Of a DNA stretch of 64,000 nt, positions 52,343-63,885 are shown one piece after another. Numbering within the stretch: position 1 is the first letter of the stretch; each line of letters opens with the position of its first letter. Source of the DNA: Chondrus crispus (lineage: Eukaryota > Rhodophyta > Florideophyceae > Gigartinales > Gigartinaceae); contig NW_005179026.1 of the NCBI RefSeq assembly GCF_000350225.1, positions 372,001 to 436,000 on the forward strand. Direction: 5' to 3'. The position numbers were made by a program, and so were the translations under genes. The notes beneath the pieces were generated by a model, which was given only the letters and a program-made list of their open reading frames with translations, did not search any database and was not told the DNA's origin.

Positions 52343-53605
52343 ACCGTAACAATTTGTTCTCTGCGTTGGTAGAATATTTACCGAAGTAAATATATGTCTG
52401 ACTTCAGTGTCGAGTCAGATCTTGAAAAGCCGACCCTTCCGAGAGCGCGTGCTGCGTACGACAGGAACTGTCGGGAGGAGTTGGTCTCTCCGGTTTGTCC
52501 ACAAACGGGCCGCGTACAGCAGGAAGGTAGACTACCGAAGGGCAGCGGATGCAACGAGTCACTGTTGCCCGGAGACAGGGGTGCCGAGTTGGATAGGCTG
52601 ATTCCGTGCGCGAGGTTCTAAGATTCAAACGCAAAGTATGTCGCCGCGTGGTTCAACAGTCTCCTCACTGCTCGGTTGTCAATGCTTGACGCCCTCTCAA
52701 GCCTTCGACTATGCCGGACTAGTTGCACTAGGATTTCGTTGCGCAATTAAAGCCCTGTATTGTTCTGTTCTTTTGTTCGTTGTTTTCTTTTGATATCTAT
52801 CCGCAAACGTATCTACTTATATCGCTAATGCAGAGCTACTTCATTCCTAATGCTCCAGCTAGGTGCCTCTCGATAAAGCAAAAACGATGGCCGCTGGCAG
52901 GATACTGTATTTGGCGCATATGCCATGTATGCGATATCAACCCTGAATTTCAGATTCCCATTTCGAGAATCGCAAGCCTGATTTATCATATCCATTTCCT
53001 TCGTTGGTTCCATGCGTGCAGATTAACAGCGTCGATCGCGGGGGGCTGCTCGCGAGCGGCGCGGGCGCAGGATTGGCAGAGCGCAAGATTGGCAGTGCTC
53101 AGGATTGGCAGCGCGGGGCGCGGCGCGACGGGGTGGCGGGGGATGGGATGCGGACGCTGGAGGGCGCCATGTAGCGGCAGATGGCGTTGGTAGGAATGTG
53201 TCTGAGAATGGCGGTGGAAGCAAGGTAATGCAAGGGCACGGGGCCGACGGGCGTCCACGGAGGTAGCGCTTAGCTGAGAGTTGTGTGACGCAACACGAGG
53301 CCGAGCGGAAGGGACGAATCGTTCTGATATACTTTGTAAGCGGTTTTGGGTGCTGGGCGCGAACCATCCTCTTTCTTTGCCTACCCCGCCGAGGGCTATT
53401 TGTTGGTGTGGAGCGCTATACTGCGACCGTTGGTTACCAGGGCCGAAAGGAACCCGTGTCACAGACATAGAAACAGCGAAATACACGGCTTCGGCACAAG
53501 CCGCGAGTGCAGCGCTGAAACGCAAGATGGATACGCACCCACTTTGAACAACACACGGTACGATCTCCATGCTTGCAGGTTTCAAGGCGTGCGCCAAACA
53601 GTAAA

Positions 53606-53680
53606 AGCGATATTACATGCGTACGGTATATGCCATATACGTACGGTATATGCCATATACCGTACGCATGTAACATCGCT
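53606..53680. repeat. Inverted repeat containing a 20-bp direct repeat
   Basis: Arms 53606-53631 and 53655-53680 match with one mismatch. The unit GTACGGTATATGCCATATAC is present twice in tandem (53621-53640, 53641-53660) and is itself nearly palindromic. Confidence 0.95.
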
Positions 53681-53730
53681 TGGAAAAATCATATGCAATG
53701 CGTCCCCTACGATGTGCCAGCGACTACGGC

Positions 53731-53783
53731 TAAATCGCGTATTTACCGCATCCCCCCGGGGGCTGCGATAAATACGCGATTTA
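53731..53783. repeat. Inverted repeat, 20-bp arms, one mismatch
   Basis: TAAATCGCGTATTTACCGCA (53731-53750) against 53764-53783, with a CCCCCGGGGG-like loop that also pairs. Confidence 0.95.
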
Positions 53784-54280
53784 GGGCATTTTTGACGGGC
53801 AATGGTACTGTACTGCGTCACATGGATAAGGAAATGGTATCGGAGGTAGACTTGTGCAACATTTCACTGTACTATACTGAATTACTGCTGGGTCGAAGAT
53901 TGCATATGTGGATGTTATACTTTGCGCGTTGCTCCCTGTTAGCTAGTTTGTGAAGCAATATTAGTTTTTCTGGCATGAAGGGTAAACGTGACCTCAAACT
54001 GTTTCTTTAAACCAAGCATTGCTGACAGAAAGATTGAATCCGTGCTACACTTGCCGCACAAGTTGCCATCCAAACTCACCAACCTTTTCTTCTGCGCAAT
54101 TTGATCTTTTTGCATCCAGAGAGGTAGTCGACTCTCAAAATAAAGAGTGTATGTGTAAACATTGTGCAGGGTCTCAAAAGGCAGGCAGTGTAATACACGC
54201 CCCAAGAAGAGATTTTCGCTCTCAACACTTCGATGCTACATAAAATAAAACGATAAAGTCACCCATAGAATCAGTGCACT

Positions 54281-54795
54281 TTACAAAGCGAAGAGAGGCT
54301 CGCCGTTATTGATCATGAGTTCTGTCAGATTTGCTACTGCATGAAAGCAGAAGGAGTGCAGAGCAATATTGTGCGGAAAGCGGTTTCCTAAACAGTAGAA
54401 CTGCTTAATTCGTCGGTTGACTGTTTCGTGCCTTGCCCGGACTACAGAGTGGAAATGCACATCTTCTACGTCTGTTGGTCTTTTGCATCGGTTATCGGAA
54501 TAACCGCCATCAGCCACGACATACTCATCTGGCAGTAGTAGCTGCTTCAGACGACTCTTAAAGATACGTATATCAGGAAGTTGTCCGCATGGGAATGGCC
54601 CATGAGTCCACACGATATGACCAGTGGAAATACAGACACCCACCTCGTACCTCAACCCTGGTCCATGAAATTCGTGCGAATACCATCTAGGGCTAAATTT
54701 CATCGGCTCGTATATTCGAATGTCTGTGCCATCAACAAATATATTGCAGTTATCGAACGAATGGCCTCTTAAACGCTTGTCCCACTTAATCTACA
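54281..54795 (-). pseudogene. PIF/Harbinger-like transposase, catalytic part
   Basis: The minus strand reads WDKRLRGHSFDNCNIFVDGT then DIRIYEPMKFSPRWYSHEF, TGHIVWTHGPFPCGQ, EYVVADGGYSD and VVRARHETVNRRIKQFYCLG. This is the DDE superfamily-4 pattern of Harbinger/IS5-like transposases, with Asp in VDGTD, Asp in VADGGY and Glu in RHETVN. All three catalytic residues are present. The N-terminal part is at 54838-55179, in another frame; a short intron or a frameshift separates them. TIRs were not found. Confidence 0.8.
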
Positions 54796-54837
54796 CAGTA
54801 AAAATTCATAGTCAGCAAACTGTCAGAGACACTGGAG

Positions 54838-55179
54838 TCAAGGCTTGTCAAACATTTTACGTACACATCTTAGATTGGAAAGACATTTAATAAGTTGCCA
54901 AGACCACTTTCGAAACGTCTTTTCACTAGCACCAGACAGGATACTGTTCACGTGCTCGGTTGCATAGGTCTTCAAAAATAGCAACGCCCACAGGAGATGT
55001 AAAGGCTGAGCGCCCCGGGACAAACTGGAGCGAATATCATTCCATGCTACAGCACAGACGGTTGGCGTCACCCCAAAAAGAGAGCGAAATTTTCGAAGAT
55101 CGCCAGCGCTGCTCAGACCAGGGGTTCTCCGCAATAGTGGTTTCGCACAAAAGTAAAATAGCGCCGGTGACGCCCTCAT
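54838..55179 (-). pseudogene. PIF/Harbinger-like transposase, N-terminal part
   Basis: 114 codons with LFGVTPTVCAVAWNDI, PLHLLWALLFLKTYATEHVN and EKTFRKWSWQLIKCLSNL, the helical region preceding the DDE core in this family. It ends FDKP, stop, at 54838, about 40 bp before the catalytic part opens. Confidence 0.7.
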
Positions 55180-56596
55180 GCCTGTTTGCGGTTCTGAACT
55201 ATTGTCTACAACACGATAAGGTAAGATAGTCTTCTTTTATATATGGAAGATCGTCACTTACATCATTCCAGATGAGGTTTATAGAATGAATTTGTGCTAT
55301 GAAACATTGCTGAGAGGAAAGTTCTTTATTATTATTTTTCCGAAATTCTTTCATAAAATTTACATTGAATTACCATGTACTTGACGTGGTACTCTATGTT
55401 GAATTGAATCCATGGTACCTCTAGTTCGCCCTCAGAGATACAAAAAATGACGAGCAACTTTTGCCGAGCAGTTCAAAGCAAAAACATATTTATAATTTGC
55501 CTCGAAGTCACGAAAAGATGGGAGGCATTGACAAAGTTAAACCGTGACCAACTGCGTGTCTCCACAATAACGTGGCACCACCGAAATGGATATTTTTAGC
55601 TCTTACTTGTAGCTGTAATTTCTAAGTTTTCGCAAGCGCATAGGTGTATTTTCTCTCATTTGATAATAAAAATCCGGTGACGCATAATTTACATTTTATG
55701 CCGCAACTCGTACTCGCGCTTACAACTTGCACCACATGGTCTGATGTGGTCAGTGACCTGCTGCCCTGACAATGTTGAGGCCGCAAAACGTTTGCGAACA
55801 TTTGCAAATGGACGCTATTCAAGACATACGCAAATGTTCGTTTGTAGCAAGGTCTTTTTGAGGCAAAGCTTCTTCGAAAAGCCATGATCTCAGTATATCA
55901 AGGGCAAATCATGGTGAGATACTGAAATAATTGTAAGTCCTTAAAACATCGGTAACATATAGGCTCGAATTGCGAATCAATGGCTCTGTCAACTTTGCAA
56001 ACTTTCGCCGCCTGCCAAATGTTCGAGTACTTTACAAAGCGAATCTTCTACATACATGTCCTTTTATTTAAACTTTTTCGGCATTTTTGTGAAGCACTCG
56101 AAAGACATACCCCGATTATGGCTGGCTAGAGAGGATGGCAATAAAAAAAGCGACGGCAGGTCAATGTGAAACTTCGTCAATCCTCGAACGTTCGCGAACA
56201 TTTGCCTGTGATTGTCATGTCTTTTCATTACGGGTGAAGGAGAAAGCGAAAGTTTTGGTGAAAGGGGCAAACGGCGTTGCAATACATTTGTACAGAAAGA
56301 TCCAACAGTACACAACTCGAATTGAGCTACTTTTAAATATGTGAGTGTCCACTGACACTACTCTCTACTAGAACTGACTCCAGCGCAGTCTCACAACAAG
56401 TATTCACCGATGTATATATCTTTTAATCAGATGGATTGGTTTACCATTCCTGTAAATCTTTGAACTGGTCCAGTCTCATACGGCCTCCTGTACGACAAAT
56501 GTCGGTCTCTAGCAGCATTACTCTCAATTTACGTGTCGTCCGCATCAATCGCGGGCCTCCATAATTTCTACGTGAAGTTTTAGTCTAAAACGTAGC
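55180..56596. other. AT-rich spacer
   Basis: No gene seen. The string CGAACATTTGC or its complement occurs several times (55794, 55822, 56014, 56192), which might reflect a degraded non-autonomous element. Confidence 0.5.
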
Positions 56597-57039
56597 TCAT
56601 ATTTTGTATCTCTCGGCTTCTTGCTTTGTTGGTTTGGAAAATTTGACGAGTTTGTTGTTCCTCTTAATGAAGTTTCGTACCCACTTTCTACCTGGTTGTC
56701 CCTCGCCAAATGGCAGTAACGCTTGTCTTGCTGGCGTCATGTGAGACACCATGATTGGGACGGCCTGTCTCACATGATGGGAGTCCATGGTATTCCTTTG
56801 TTTGCGTAATCAGTAAGGAGAGCAAAAATTGGTTTCTCTTCTTGATCAGTTAGCGAGCGAAGTCGCCCAGCCTGCTTCGTAATTGTTTTGTTTAGCGTTG
56901 CTGCGGCGTACTGGACTGTGGACCGCGGAATTTGAAACCACTTTGCGGCATCTCTTGCGGGCATTCGGCCTGCCCGGTACTCTTGAACCGCAAGACATTT
57001 GCAGTCTTCACGGCGCCGAGGTACATGCGGACGGCTCAT
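56597..57039 (-). pseudogene. Pogo/Tigger-like transposase N-terminal fragment
   Basis: 57039-56770 gives EYRAGRMPARDAAKWFQIPR followed by STVQYAA, a psq-type helix-turn-helix, and LTDQEEKPIFALLTDYANKG. After a shift, 56788-56597 gives LLPFGEGQPGRKWVRNFIKR and NNKLVKFSKPT, the CENP-B-type DNA-binding half. The DDE domain is absent. Confidence 0.75.
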
Positions 57040-57897
57040 AATGTCGTCTTATGCTATCGCAGGGATGGCAAATTGAGGACAAGGAACAAGGAAAAGTGGG
57101 GGAACAGTGAAAGGGGGGCAGCAATTCTAGTTTGATGCCTGCTTGTGAATGGGAAGGCGGGGTTTTGGCGACATTGATCCCAGAAACCCGCCCTCTCACT
57201 GTATTCATGAAGATCTAGGATCTGATAGATCGTATTCCGCTGTTTTGGACACAGCTGAATCGATTGGTCTGATTTGTTTTTGAATTCCACCACATGTTTT
57301 GGCACAACCGCATTCAGAAGAGATGAGAAGGGCCATTGTGTGGACCGAGAGTGCATAATTATTATAATTTCGATTATTATTACGTAATAAACAAGGTAGC
57401 CAAATGATTAGGGCACTGGCCAAGAATTAGGGCCATCTACCTTTACCCCCGGGGAGTCAGACGCCCCCGGACTTGAGCCTTGTATTTAATCGCCCATGCG
57501 CCATCGGCGGCCTAAATACAGCACACTGTAAATTTGATGTTTTTCGGGGCTCCTCACCGTCGGTGGACTTTTGCTTACAACACACCCCCTCTTGGCCCGA
57601 TAAACATCTGCGACATCGACTACCGGCAAGCACACCACAGCCGCCGCTGCAGCTGTCGGTGCGCATATTCCCGTCACTGCCGATATTTCTCATGTCGCCG
57701 TGCTGTCCGTTGTCGTTCTTTCTTACCGCATGAGTTGTTGAAGCCCACGTCGTCCCAAAGTCCCCCTTTCCCTTACTGAAACCCCATCTTTCCATTTTTA
57801 CCCCCCTTCGACCCGCGATTTCTTCCTCCACCCAGCGAACCACTTCCGCTAAAATTACTGCACACTTTGCACGAGCGTCGCACGCACAAGCGTCTCG
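57040..57897. other. Spacer without recognised gene
   Basis: I see nothing convincing; open frames are short and overlap on both strands. Confidence 0.5.
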
Positions 57898-59207
57898 GTG
57901 AACTGCTGCGTCACCCTTGAACCTATTGAGTGCCTGCTGGCCTTGGATCGGGTGACGCACTGCGGTTCATCGATGGCATGTGTTCTGCGCATGCCAGGGT
58001 CTGGGAGAAGGGTGGCACTGGACAAGGTGGTATACTCGAGCTGTCGTTGGAAGTCATCCGAAATCTGCGTAACCGAGGGCAGGGTCGAAGCTCACATGAG
58101 CATGCAGCTATTTGTGCAAGGGCTTTCTATCGGAGGGAATGCTGCGGCAACACTTCTCGAATGGATGCAGCATCACTATGGGCTACCATTCCTCGTCGAT
58201 GAAATTGCTCGCTAGGGGCTGCTGCGCAGCGGGATGTCTGAGCACGGGGATAGAAGGTGGGACGTGAGGAGGTTGATATGGAGCTGTGGTCAATTGAAGG
58301 GGTTCAGAAGCCAGACTTTCTACGACTCGCACTGGTCCGTAGACGGGAAGAGAACATTTTGGGTCATGGACATTTTGGACACTTCAGACGCAGAATGCTT
58401 TCGTTGACGATGAAATTGGCAGTCCGATATGCAGCGACGTGGAACGTGCCCCAGCGAGTTCAACAGAGCCGCCTATTTCCTTATGATTCCCGAAGGGAAA
58501 GAAGCTCGAGTACATGCGATGGCTGGACAATTATTGTCGGAAAAAGCTTGATGAGTTCGTTTCTCTCGCCGGTCATGGATTCAGGGCACACTCGGACTCG
58601 ACCAAAGCGTACCGCATTCCCGGGAAGCCTGTTTTCGTCATTCCAAGAATGGCGAGTGCTTCAGAGCGTCACTTATTATTGCACTGTATTCTGCGGGCCA
58701 TGATGGCGTCGCCGAGACAATTGTGTCCTATGGCAGAATTCTTGTGCAGAGTCTCGCCGAAGCACAGTGCTGGATTGAGAAGAACCTGAGTCGGTTCGGC
58801 TGTGCAAGGTGGACGTGCCGCTTCTAGAAGGCACAGAAAAATGGTTCGAAGTTAGGAAACAGGGCGTATTCTTGGTCCGGGTGAAAGGATCGGAAGAAGA
58901 TGGTGGAGAAATCGATCATGTCGTGATTGTGGATGCGAGCAGAGGAATTGTGCTTGCTTATGTCCAGAAGGTGGCACTCCGTCTGAAAAACGGGGCTTTC
59001 TGTGCTTTTCCCGGACGTGGTTAGATTTCCACTGATGTCGCTGAAATTATAAGGCTGGAAATTCAGAAGACTGGAAAGGGAAAGAAGAACCGCCGGAAGT
59101 CGAGGGCCCAACGTCAAGAGGATATGAAGAGAGAGTCGTCGAGAAGCGTAGAGAAGTCGGGGTTTAAACGTAGGAAGAACGTAATTGGCCTCGACGATGA
59201 CGAGTAA
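57898..59207 (+). pseudogene. Decayed ORF convergent with copia F pol
   Basis: Protein-like stretches in shifting frames: AATLLEWMQHHYGLPFLVDE (58142-58208), DSHWSVDGKRTFWVMDILDT (58324-58386), LEYMRWLDNYCRKKLDEF (58507-58560), VSYGRILVQSLAEAQCWIEK (58723-58784), then an open frame 58809-59024 (GTEKWFEVRKQGVFLVRV, EIDHVVIVDASRGIVLAYVQ) and a Lys/Arg-rich tail ending TAA 59205. At least five frame changes are needed. Function unknown. Its stop is 11 bp from the pol stop of element F on the other strand. Confidence 0.5.
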
Positions 59208-59218
59208 AACTTGATGAC

Positions 59219-60859
59219 CTAGGCTGATGGCTTGTCCTTGGTCACACGTCTAGCGTTCTGGAGCAACTCGTTATGGACAACACCGGTCTTCATGAATCTG
59301 TTCAAGAGGTTGAACATCACCACACTCCTCCTTGTTAGAGCATCTGCTGGATTCTGCTGTCCGCCGACCCACTGCATGACAACTATTTCCTCGTTCTCGA
59401 AAGAACCCCGCAGTCTCGATACTGTTGGACGGAGGCGGTAGTCTGCAACTTCGTGGAGCGTATTGATGGTGGAGTACAGGCCTCTCGAGTCAACGGTTAC
59501 GACCAAGGGCAGAGTAATTTCATTTCCATTGAAAATGCTTATGCTTTGAGCCATTAGGGATCTGCGATCTGCCGATGACGCAGCAGCAAGGATCTCCGTA
59601 CCCATGGACGAGAATGCAACTCTTTTCTGCTTCCTGCTTAGCCATTCAAGGGCGTGAAATACGTTCGCACCCCCTGCTGGCTGGAACATACCTGAGATGT
59701 ATCCTGTCTGCCCATAAGAAAAAGACCCTTGGCTGGCACCTGAAAAGGCCAAGTTACTTGGCCTTCGTATCTCCCGACAACCCCTGCTACTGTAGCAGGG
59801 GTTGTCGGGAGATACGACGCTCCTTAAGGTGATCATTGGATCGAGCCTCTTCAGCTCTGCGAGGAGTTGGTTAGCAATGACCATGTCTGAAACGGTTAGA
59901 CGGCCAACTGCCTGTTGGAGATGGCTTGCTGCGAAGGCTGCTTGTGGAAGAATTCCATGGCCTACAAAGTTCAAGCTGCCAGCCAAGCCTCGATAGGCTG
60001 TGAGCTCTTGGAGGCTGCACCTGTGTGAGCTCTGTCGGCGACGGTCTTTGGTGAGCGGCAATGGATTAATGCCTTGTACATACTCCTTCATATCTAGAGC
60101 GAGAGAACCATCCGGGCATCTGTGGATATGCAGTCGGTTGAAAACCAAGTCTTGATCCAGGACGAAACTTCCAACTAAAAAGCGCCGAGAAATTGCCTCG
60201 TGGAATTTCTGAATGTGTGTGGGAAGGCCAGCGAGAAGAAAGTCGTCGACTTCCTTCGCCACCAAGACCTCGATGTGTCCAGATTTGAAGTACTGGACAA
60301 ATAGCTGAAGAAGGCCTGGGACTGGGACGAACCCATTACGGGAAAGCCAGTCTTCGGAGACGAGTTGCCAAATTATACCCTACTCCACTATACCGTAGGC
60401 GGGCTTGAGAAGTTTCCAGATCATTTTTGCGGAACTTGCCCAGCCAAGTGGTGGGCGGACGTATATATCCCGTAGCAAGTTTCCGGCTTGGAGGTATGCC
60501 CCTTTGATGTCCAGCGAACCAACTGAAAAGGAAAATATTGTTGCCAGGGAAAGTACCAGACGAGTGATGGGGAATTGCGCAGTGGCGGAGTCCTTCCGGA
60601 CGGAGTCCTTTTCTCTGTCTTTATTACCGTGAGGGACCAAGCGACACTTAAGTCGGAGGCGTCCTTCTTCTGCGTGGTTCTTGATTTGGAAGAAATGGTG
60701 CGAGGTGATTACGTTGGCACCTTTTGGGAGTTCCTTGTAGTGCAAATCTTCGTACGCATCTACATGACGGTACTTGCTTTTCTCCTCGGCAATGGCCTTA
60801 TCGATAATCCACCATGGTGCGAATTGGAGCTTGAATTCCGAGACTGGAGCATCTCCCAC
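59219..60859 (-). pseudogene. Copia F reverse transcriptase and RNase H
   Basis: From 60859 down: FKLQFAPWWIIDKAIAEEKS, LRLKCRLVPHGNKDREKD, GSLDIKGAYLQAGNLL and RDIYVRPPLGWAS (RT fingers and palm), a break near 60380, then VAKEVDDFLLAG (catalytic VDD) and a 348-codon frame through LTAYRGLAGSLNFVGHGILP to RNase H with TEILAAASSADRRSL, VVTVDSRGLYSTINTLHEV and WVGGQQNPADALTRR. The RNase H part includes the palindrome at 59765-59817, which adds about 17 residues in frame. Divergent copia-like lineage. Confidence 0.85.
59765..59817. repeat. Perfect palindrome, 26-bp arms, inside copia F coding sequence
   Basis: Arms 59765-59790 and 59792-59817 around a single T (59791). CCCGACAACCCCTGCTAC is followed by its exact complement. 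The reading frame of pol stays open through it. Confidence 0.98.
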
Positions 60860-60941
60860 GACTCATTTCATGTCGTGGAGCAGCTCTTGCTCGGAAGACT
60901 GCAGAGAGTGAGGAAGCCTTGGCTGATAGACAAGTGTGGTT

Positions 60942-61421
60942 TTACCGATATCCTTCTGAGGCTCTGGTGGTTCGTGGGACTTGGTCATATCTGATGTCAT
61001 TTGCGCATCTTTCTGATACTGTGTTCCGAAGAGCGCGTCGCAGCGCTCGACTGCGTAGCAGCTGACATCTTAAGTTGGCTTGTCGACTCTGCGACACTTG
61101 CGCGTTGAAGAACATATTGGATATGACTGGATGGCAGGCCCAGAGGGACCATTCCTTCTCGAAAACTGCGTCTGCCCCTCTAGCAGGGATGTCCGGTATA
61201 GAATCGCGGTCATCATCTATGTTGAAGGCCGGGGCATGCTTCTGGGCGCTTGCCTTCTGTACTGTCGAGGGATGGATAGCTTCTGAAGCCAAATTTTGAA
61301 GCTCAGGGTATAGTTCCGGTAACTCTGCGTGCATTAGCCCTTCTTCATCGCCATAGTCTTCATCAATAAGGGAGAAAGACCTTGGAAAGACGAAGTCGAT
61401 ATTGTTAAGCTCTTGTAGCAA
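60942..61421 (-). pseudogene. Copia F linker between integrase and RT
   Basis: Acidic, low-conservation sequence (DEDYGDEEGLMHAELPELYP), joined to the integrase side by 61334-61603 in another frame. No domain recognised; the position fits the integrase C-terminal extension of copia elements. Confidence 0.5.
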
Positions 61422-61541
61422 GGGAGAGGACGGTGCCTTCCGAACGTCCTCATATGCGGCACGAATTGGCTTGCCTGCATGATCCTGCCTCCTTGATAGA
61501 ATGACGATGTGGGGGTGGCAATCACGGACGAATGCTGTCTC

Positions 61542-63124
61542 TCATACCCCAAACTTCGCACTGCGTCTGAAGAAGTATACAGGATCATCCTTGGAGAGAT
61601 CATTGGCTGTTAAGGTCTTCGGTACGCGTGATTTCTGGAATAGGGCAAGAGCTCTCCTGGCCATTTGCTCATTGTGAGTGTGAAGGAGTTGAGAAGGAGC
61701 CTTGGTTTGAGGAAGGCCTATAAGAGCGGGGATGTAACCCCATGAGAGCTCAAAGCTCCTCATTTCGCGGCTGTCGTCAAGCACGTTGCTCAGGTAGACG
61801 GCCCTTGAGAGGATATCTTCCCGTTCAGAATGCGTTTCTCGGCCTTGGTCGAAGTATGACGCGTCAATCAGCAGGCGTTGGATAAGTGTCCGGACGATGG
61901 AGTTCTTCCTTTCCACAACCCCAAGCTTATGGTGGCGACGGGCTGGCCTTGGTTGGAAATCAATGTTGAGGTACCTCAAGAAGTCAGCGAACTTTGAATT
62001 GAAGAATTCGACATCTGCAGAACTATGGCGGGGGAACCGTGAACGTTGATCCAATTCACCTCTAGGGCGCGAGGAGAAAGTCTCATTTCTCTGGTTGGCA
62101 TGAGGTAGGCAGCCGAAAATCCAGTGTGAACATCGAAGATATGAAGAATTGGAACATTTTCGAACTTCTTGGCGAAGAAAAAGTCAAGCTGCAGGTGCTT
62201 GTTGAAAGATCCCAGAATCCTTGCAAACGAAATCTTTCTGCAATTTGCAGGTCTTCCGGTTTGCTTGCGGCTTGAGCATCGGCTAGCTGCTTTCTTGAGT
62301 GCTTGCTCTAGGACAGGTGTCATCAAATCACCGCGCAGGCACAGAGTCTTCATGTCCTCGAAAGGCAAGTGAGAGTAACCATGAAGCCTTGATGCGAACC
62401 TATCAGCTATTTTTCCGTAGCTGAAACGCTTCTTCAAGTGATCCCTTCCCATGTCGGAGGACACAAACGAAGAGACGGAGGTAAAGGATGTCCTCAAGGA
62501 CACGTTCTTGGAAGGAACGACGAAGAGATACGTTCTGACTGCGTCTCGGTCTGCTGAGGAGGTCGGTTCCGTGTAGGTTTGGAAACACAACTGTTTCGTT
62601 GAGAGACTTCTGACGTTAGGAGGGATGACGAGGAGATGCTCCGGACCGAGCTGATATGACTGGTGGAGTATCTCATTTCCAACCAGCAAGACACCGCCAC
62701 CTCTTGTGACGTAGAACAGTATCCGTACTTCTACGCCTGACAAGTCGGTAAGGGGCAGGTCCCATATTCCTAGTGTGAGTTGTGCATCACGGCACTTTTC
62801 TCCATAGCCGTGTAGGAATGGGTCACAGTCGAGAGGGGGAAGATGCAAAGGTATGTCCAATGCCGTGCATAATGCTGCGACTGAGGCGATACAACCCACG
62901 TTTCGTGGACATCCCGGGTCCATGATGGGATTGGGGTCCATGAATTGAGGGTGTATATCCGATGGGGATCCGGATTGAGTGATTAGGTTCATCTGCCTTG
63001 GCCAGCCCCGGAGCCTCTGCGAAAAAAACCGGGTCGGGAAGAACCGGTACCAGGACGATTGCCACCCATGTCTAAACGGCTGGCTTTCTTCTTCCGGGTG
63101 AAAGCACTTGGTTCCTTGCAACAA
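61542..63124 (-). pseudogene. Copia F protease and integrase
   Basis: Frame 61976-63124: a protease-like segment IMDPGCPRNVGCIASVAAL (DPG where DTG or DSG is usual), then VLLVGNEILHQSYQLGPEHL, and the integrase core start LQLDFFFAKKFENVPILHIF followed by DVHTGFSAAYLMPTREM. Frame 61542-62054: FLRYLNIDFQPRPARRHHKL then GVVERKNSIVRTLIQRLL, carrying the catalytic Glu. The frames overlap with a one-base shift near 62000. Confidence 0.8.
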
Positions 63125-63885
63125 TCGCTACCACGATAGTGACCAGTCTCGCCGCAGTCAAAACAAGTCGCGTTGGCACTTTCTGCGGCACCCAAGGACC
63201 TCTTCGGTCTGTTGCGGAGGGAGGCGTTCCGAATGCCTTTTGCAGAGGGTATCTGGAAAGAGGAAGCACTTGGATACTTGGAAGTGTTGCCGTCACCCAG
63301 ACGAGATGAAATTGGGACCCTTTCGGTACCAGGTTGGGAAGTAAAAAACTACCTAACCTTTCTATCAACCATCGCTTGGACGTCTTTCATGGAAAACTGA
63401 GCTGAGTCCATGGATGATGTCTGAGTCAGATTACGGAGAACAATGACCGCATCATCTAAGTTCAGGCGGCAAGATTTGTTCTGAGACAGGAAGCGATTGG
63501 CCACTGATGTCCTGTTTGGATTCACCTGCGGGTTGACCTTAAGGTCTTTCACGGTTCTGCCAAGTTGACGACAGAGACTGACATTCTTGGAGCGGTAGTC
63601 CATTAGTTCCTTCTTGAATTCGGATGTCGACATTTCAGATTCACGAATTTGTGTATCCAGATTCTGCAGTTGTTCACTGATCTTCTGAAGTTCTGCAAGA
63701 CTTTCCTTTGATACAAGCTCATTAGAGGCATTATCTTTCTCCGTTTCCTTGCTGCGCGCCTCTGCGTGAGAAATCAGCTGCAACTTGGCATTTGTCAAAG
63801 TTCCGTCTTCAAGGTTGGCATTGTTAAGCAGAGTTATTGCTAGCACTTCCACAATTTGTGAGTTTGAGGACGCATTTGCATGCAA
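62989..63885 (-). pseudogene. Copia F gag with zinc knuckle
   Basis: 63349-63885: helical gag with coiled-coil segments (ELQKISEQLQNLDTQIRESE) and NRFLSQNKSC, DDAVIVLRNL. 62989-63195 in another frame: CFDCGETGHYRGSDC, close to the CCHC knuckle (one residue longer before the last Cys), then a Gly/Arg-rich end. The 5' LTR would lie beyond 64000 and is not seen. Confidence 0.75.

Larger units (their letters stand above)
52343..54280. other. Spacer with palindromes
   Basis: No gene recognised. An open frame at 52394-52621 (75 aa) resembles nothing I know. The GC-rich stretch 53030-53260 is strongly biased. Two strong inverted repeats lie at 53606-53680 and 53731-53783. Confidence 0.5.

Noticed and set aside
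51674..52352. Overlapping Arg/Ala-rich frames on both strands of the MFS region
   Set aside because: High GC keeps several frames open; only the frame 51674-52342 has membrane segments and an MFS-like motif.
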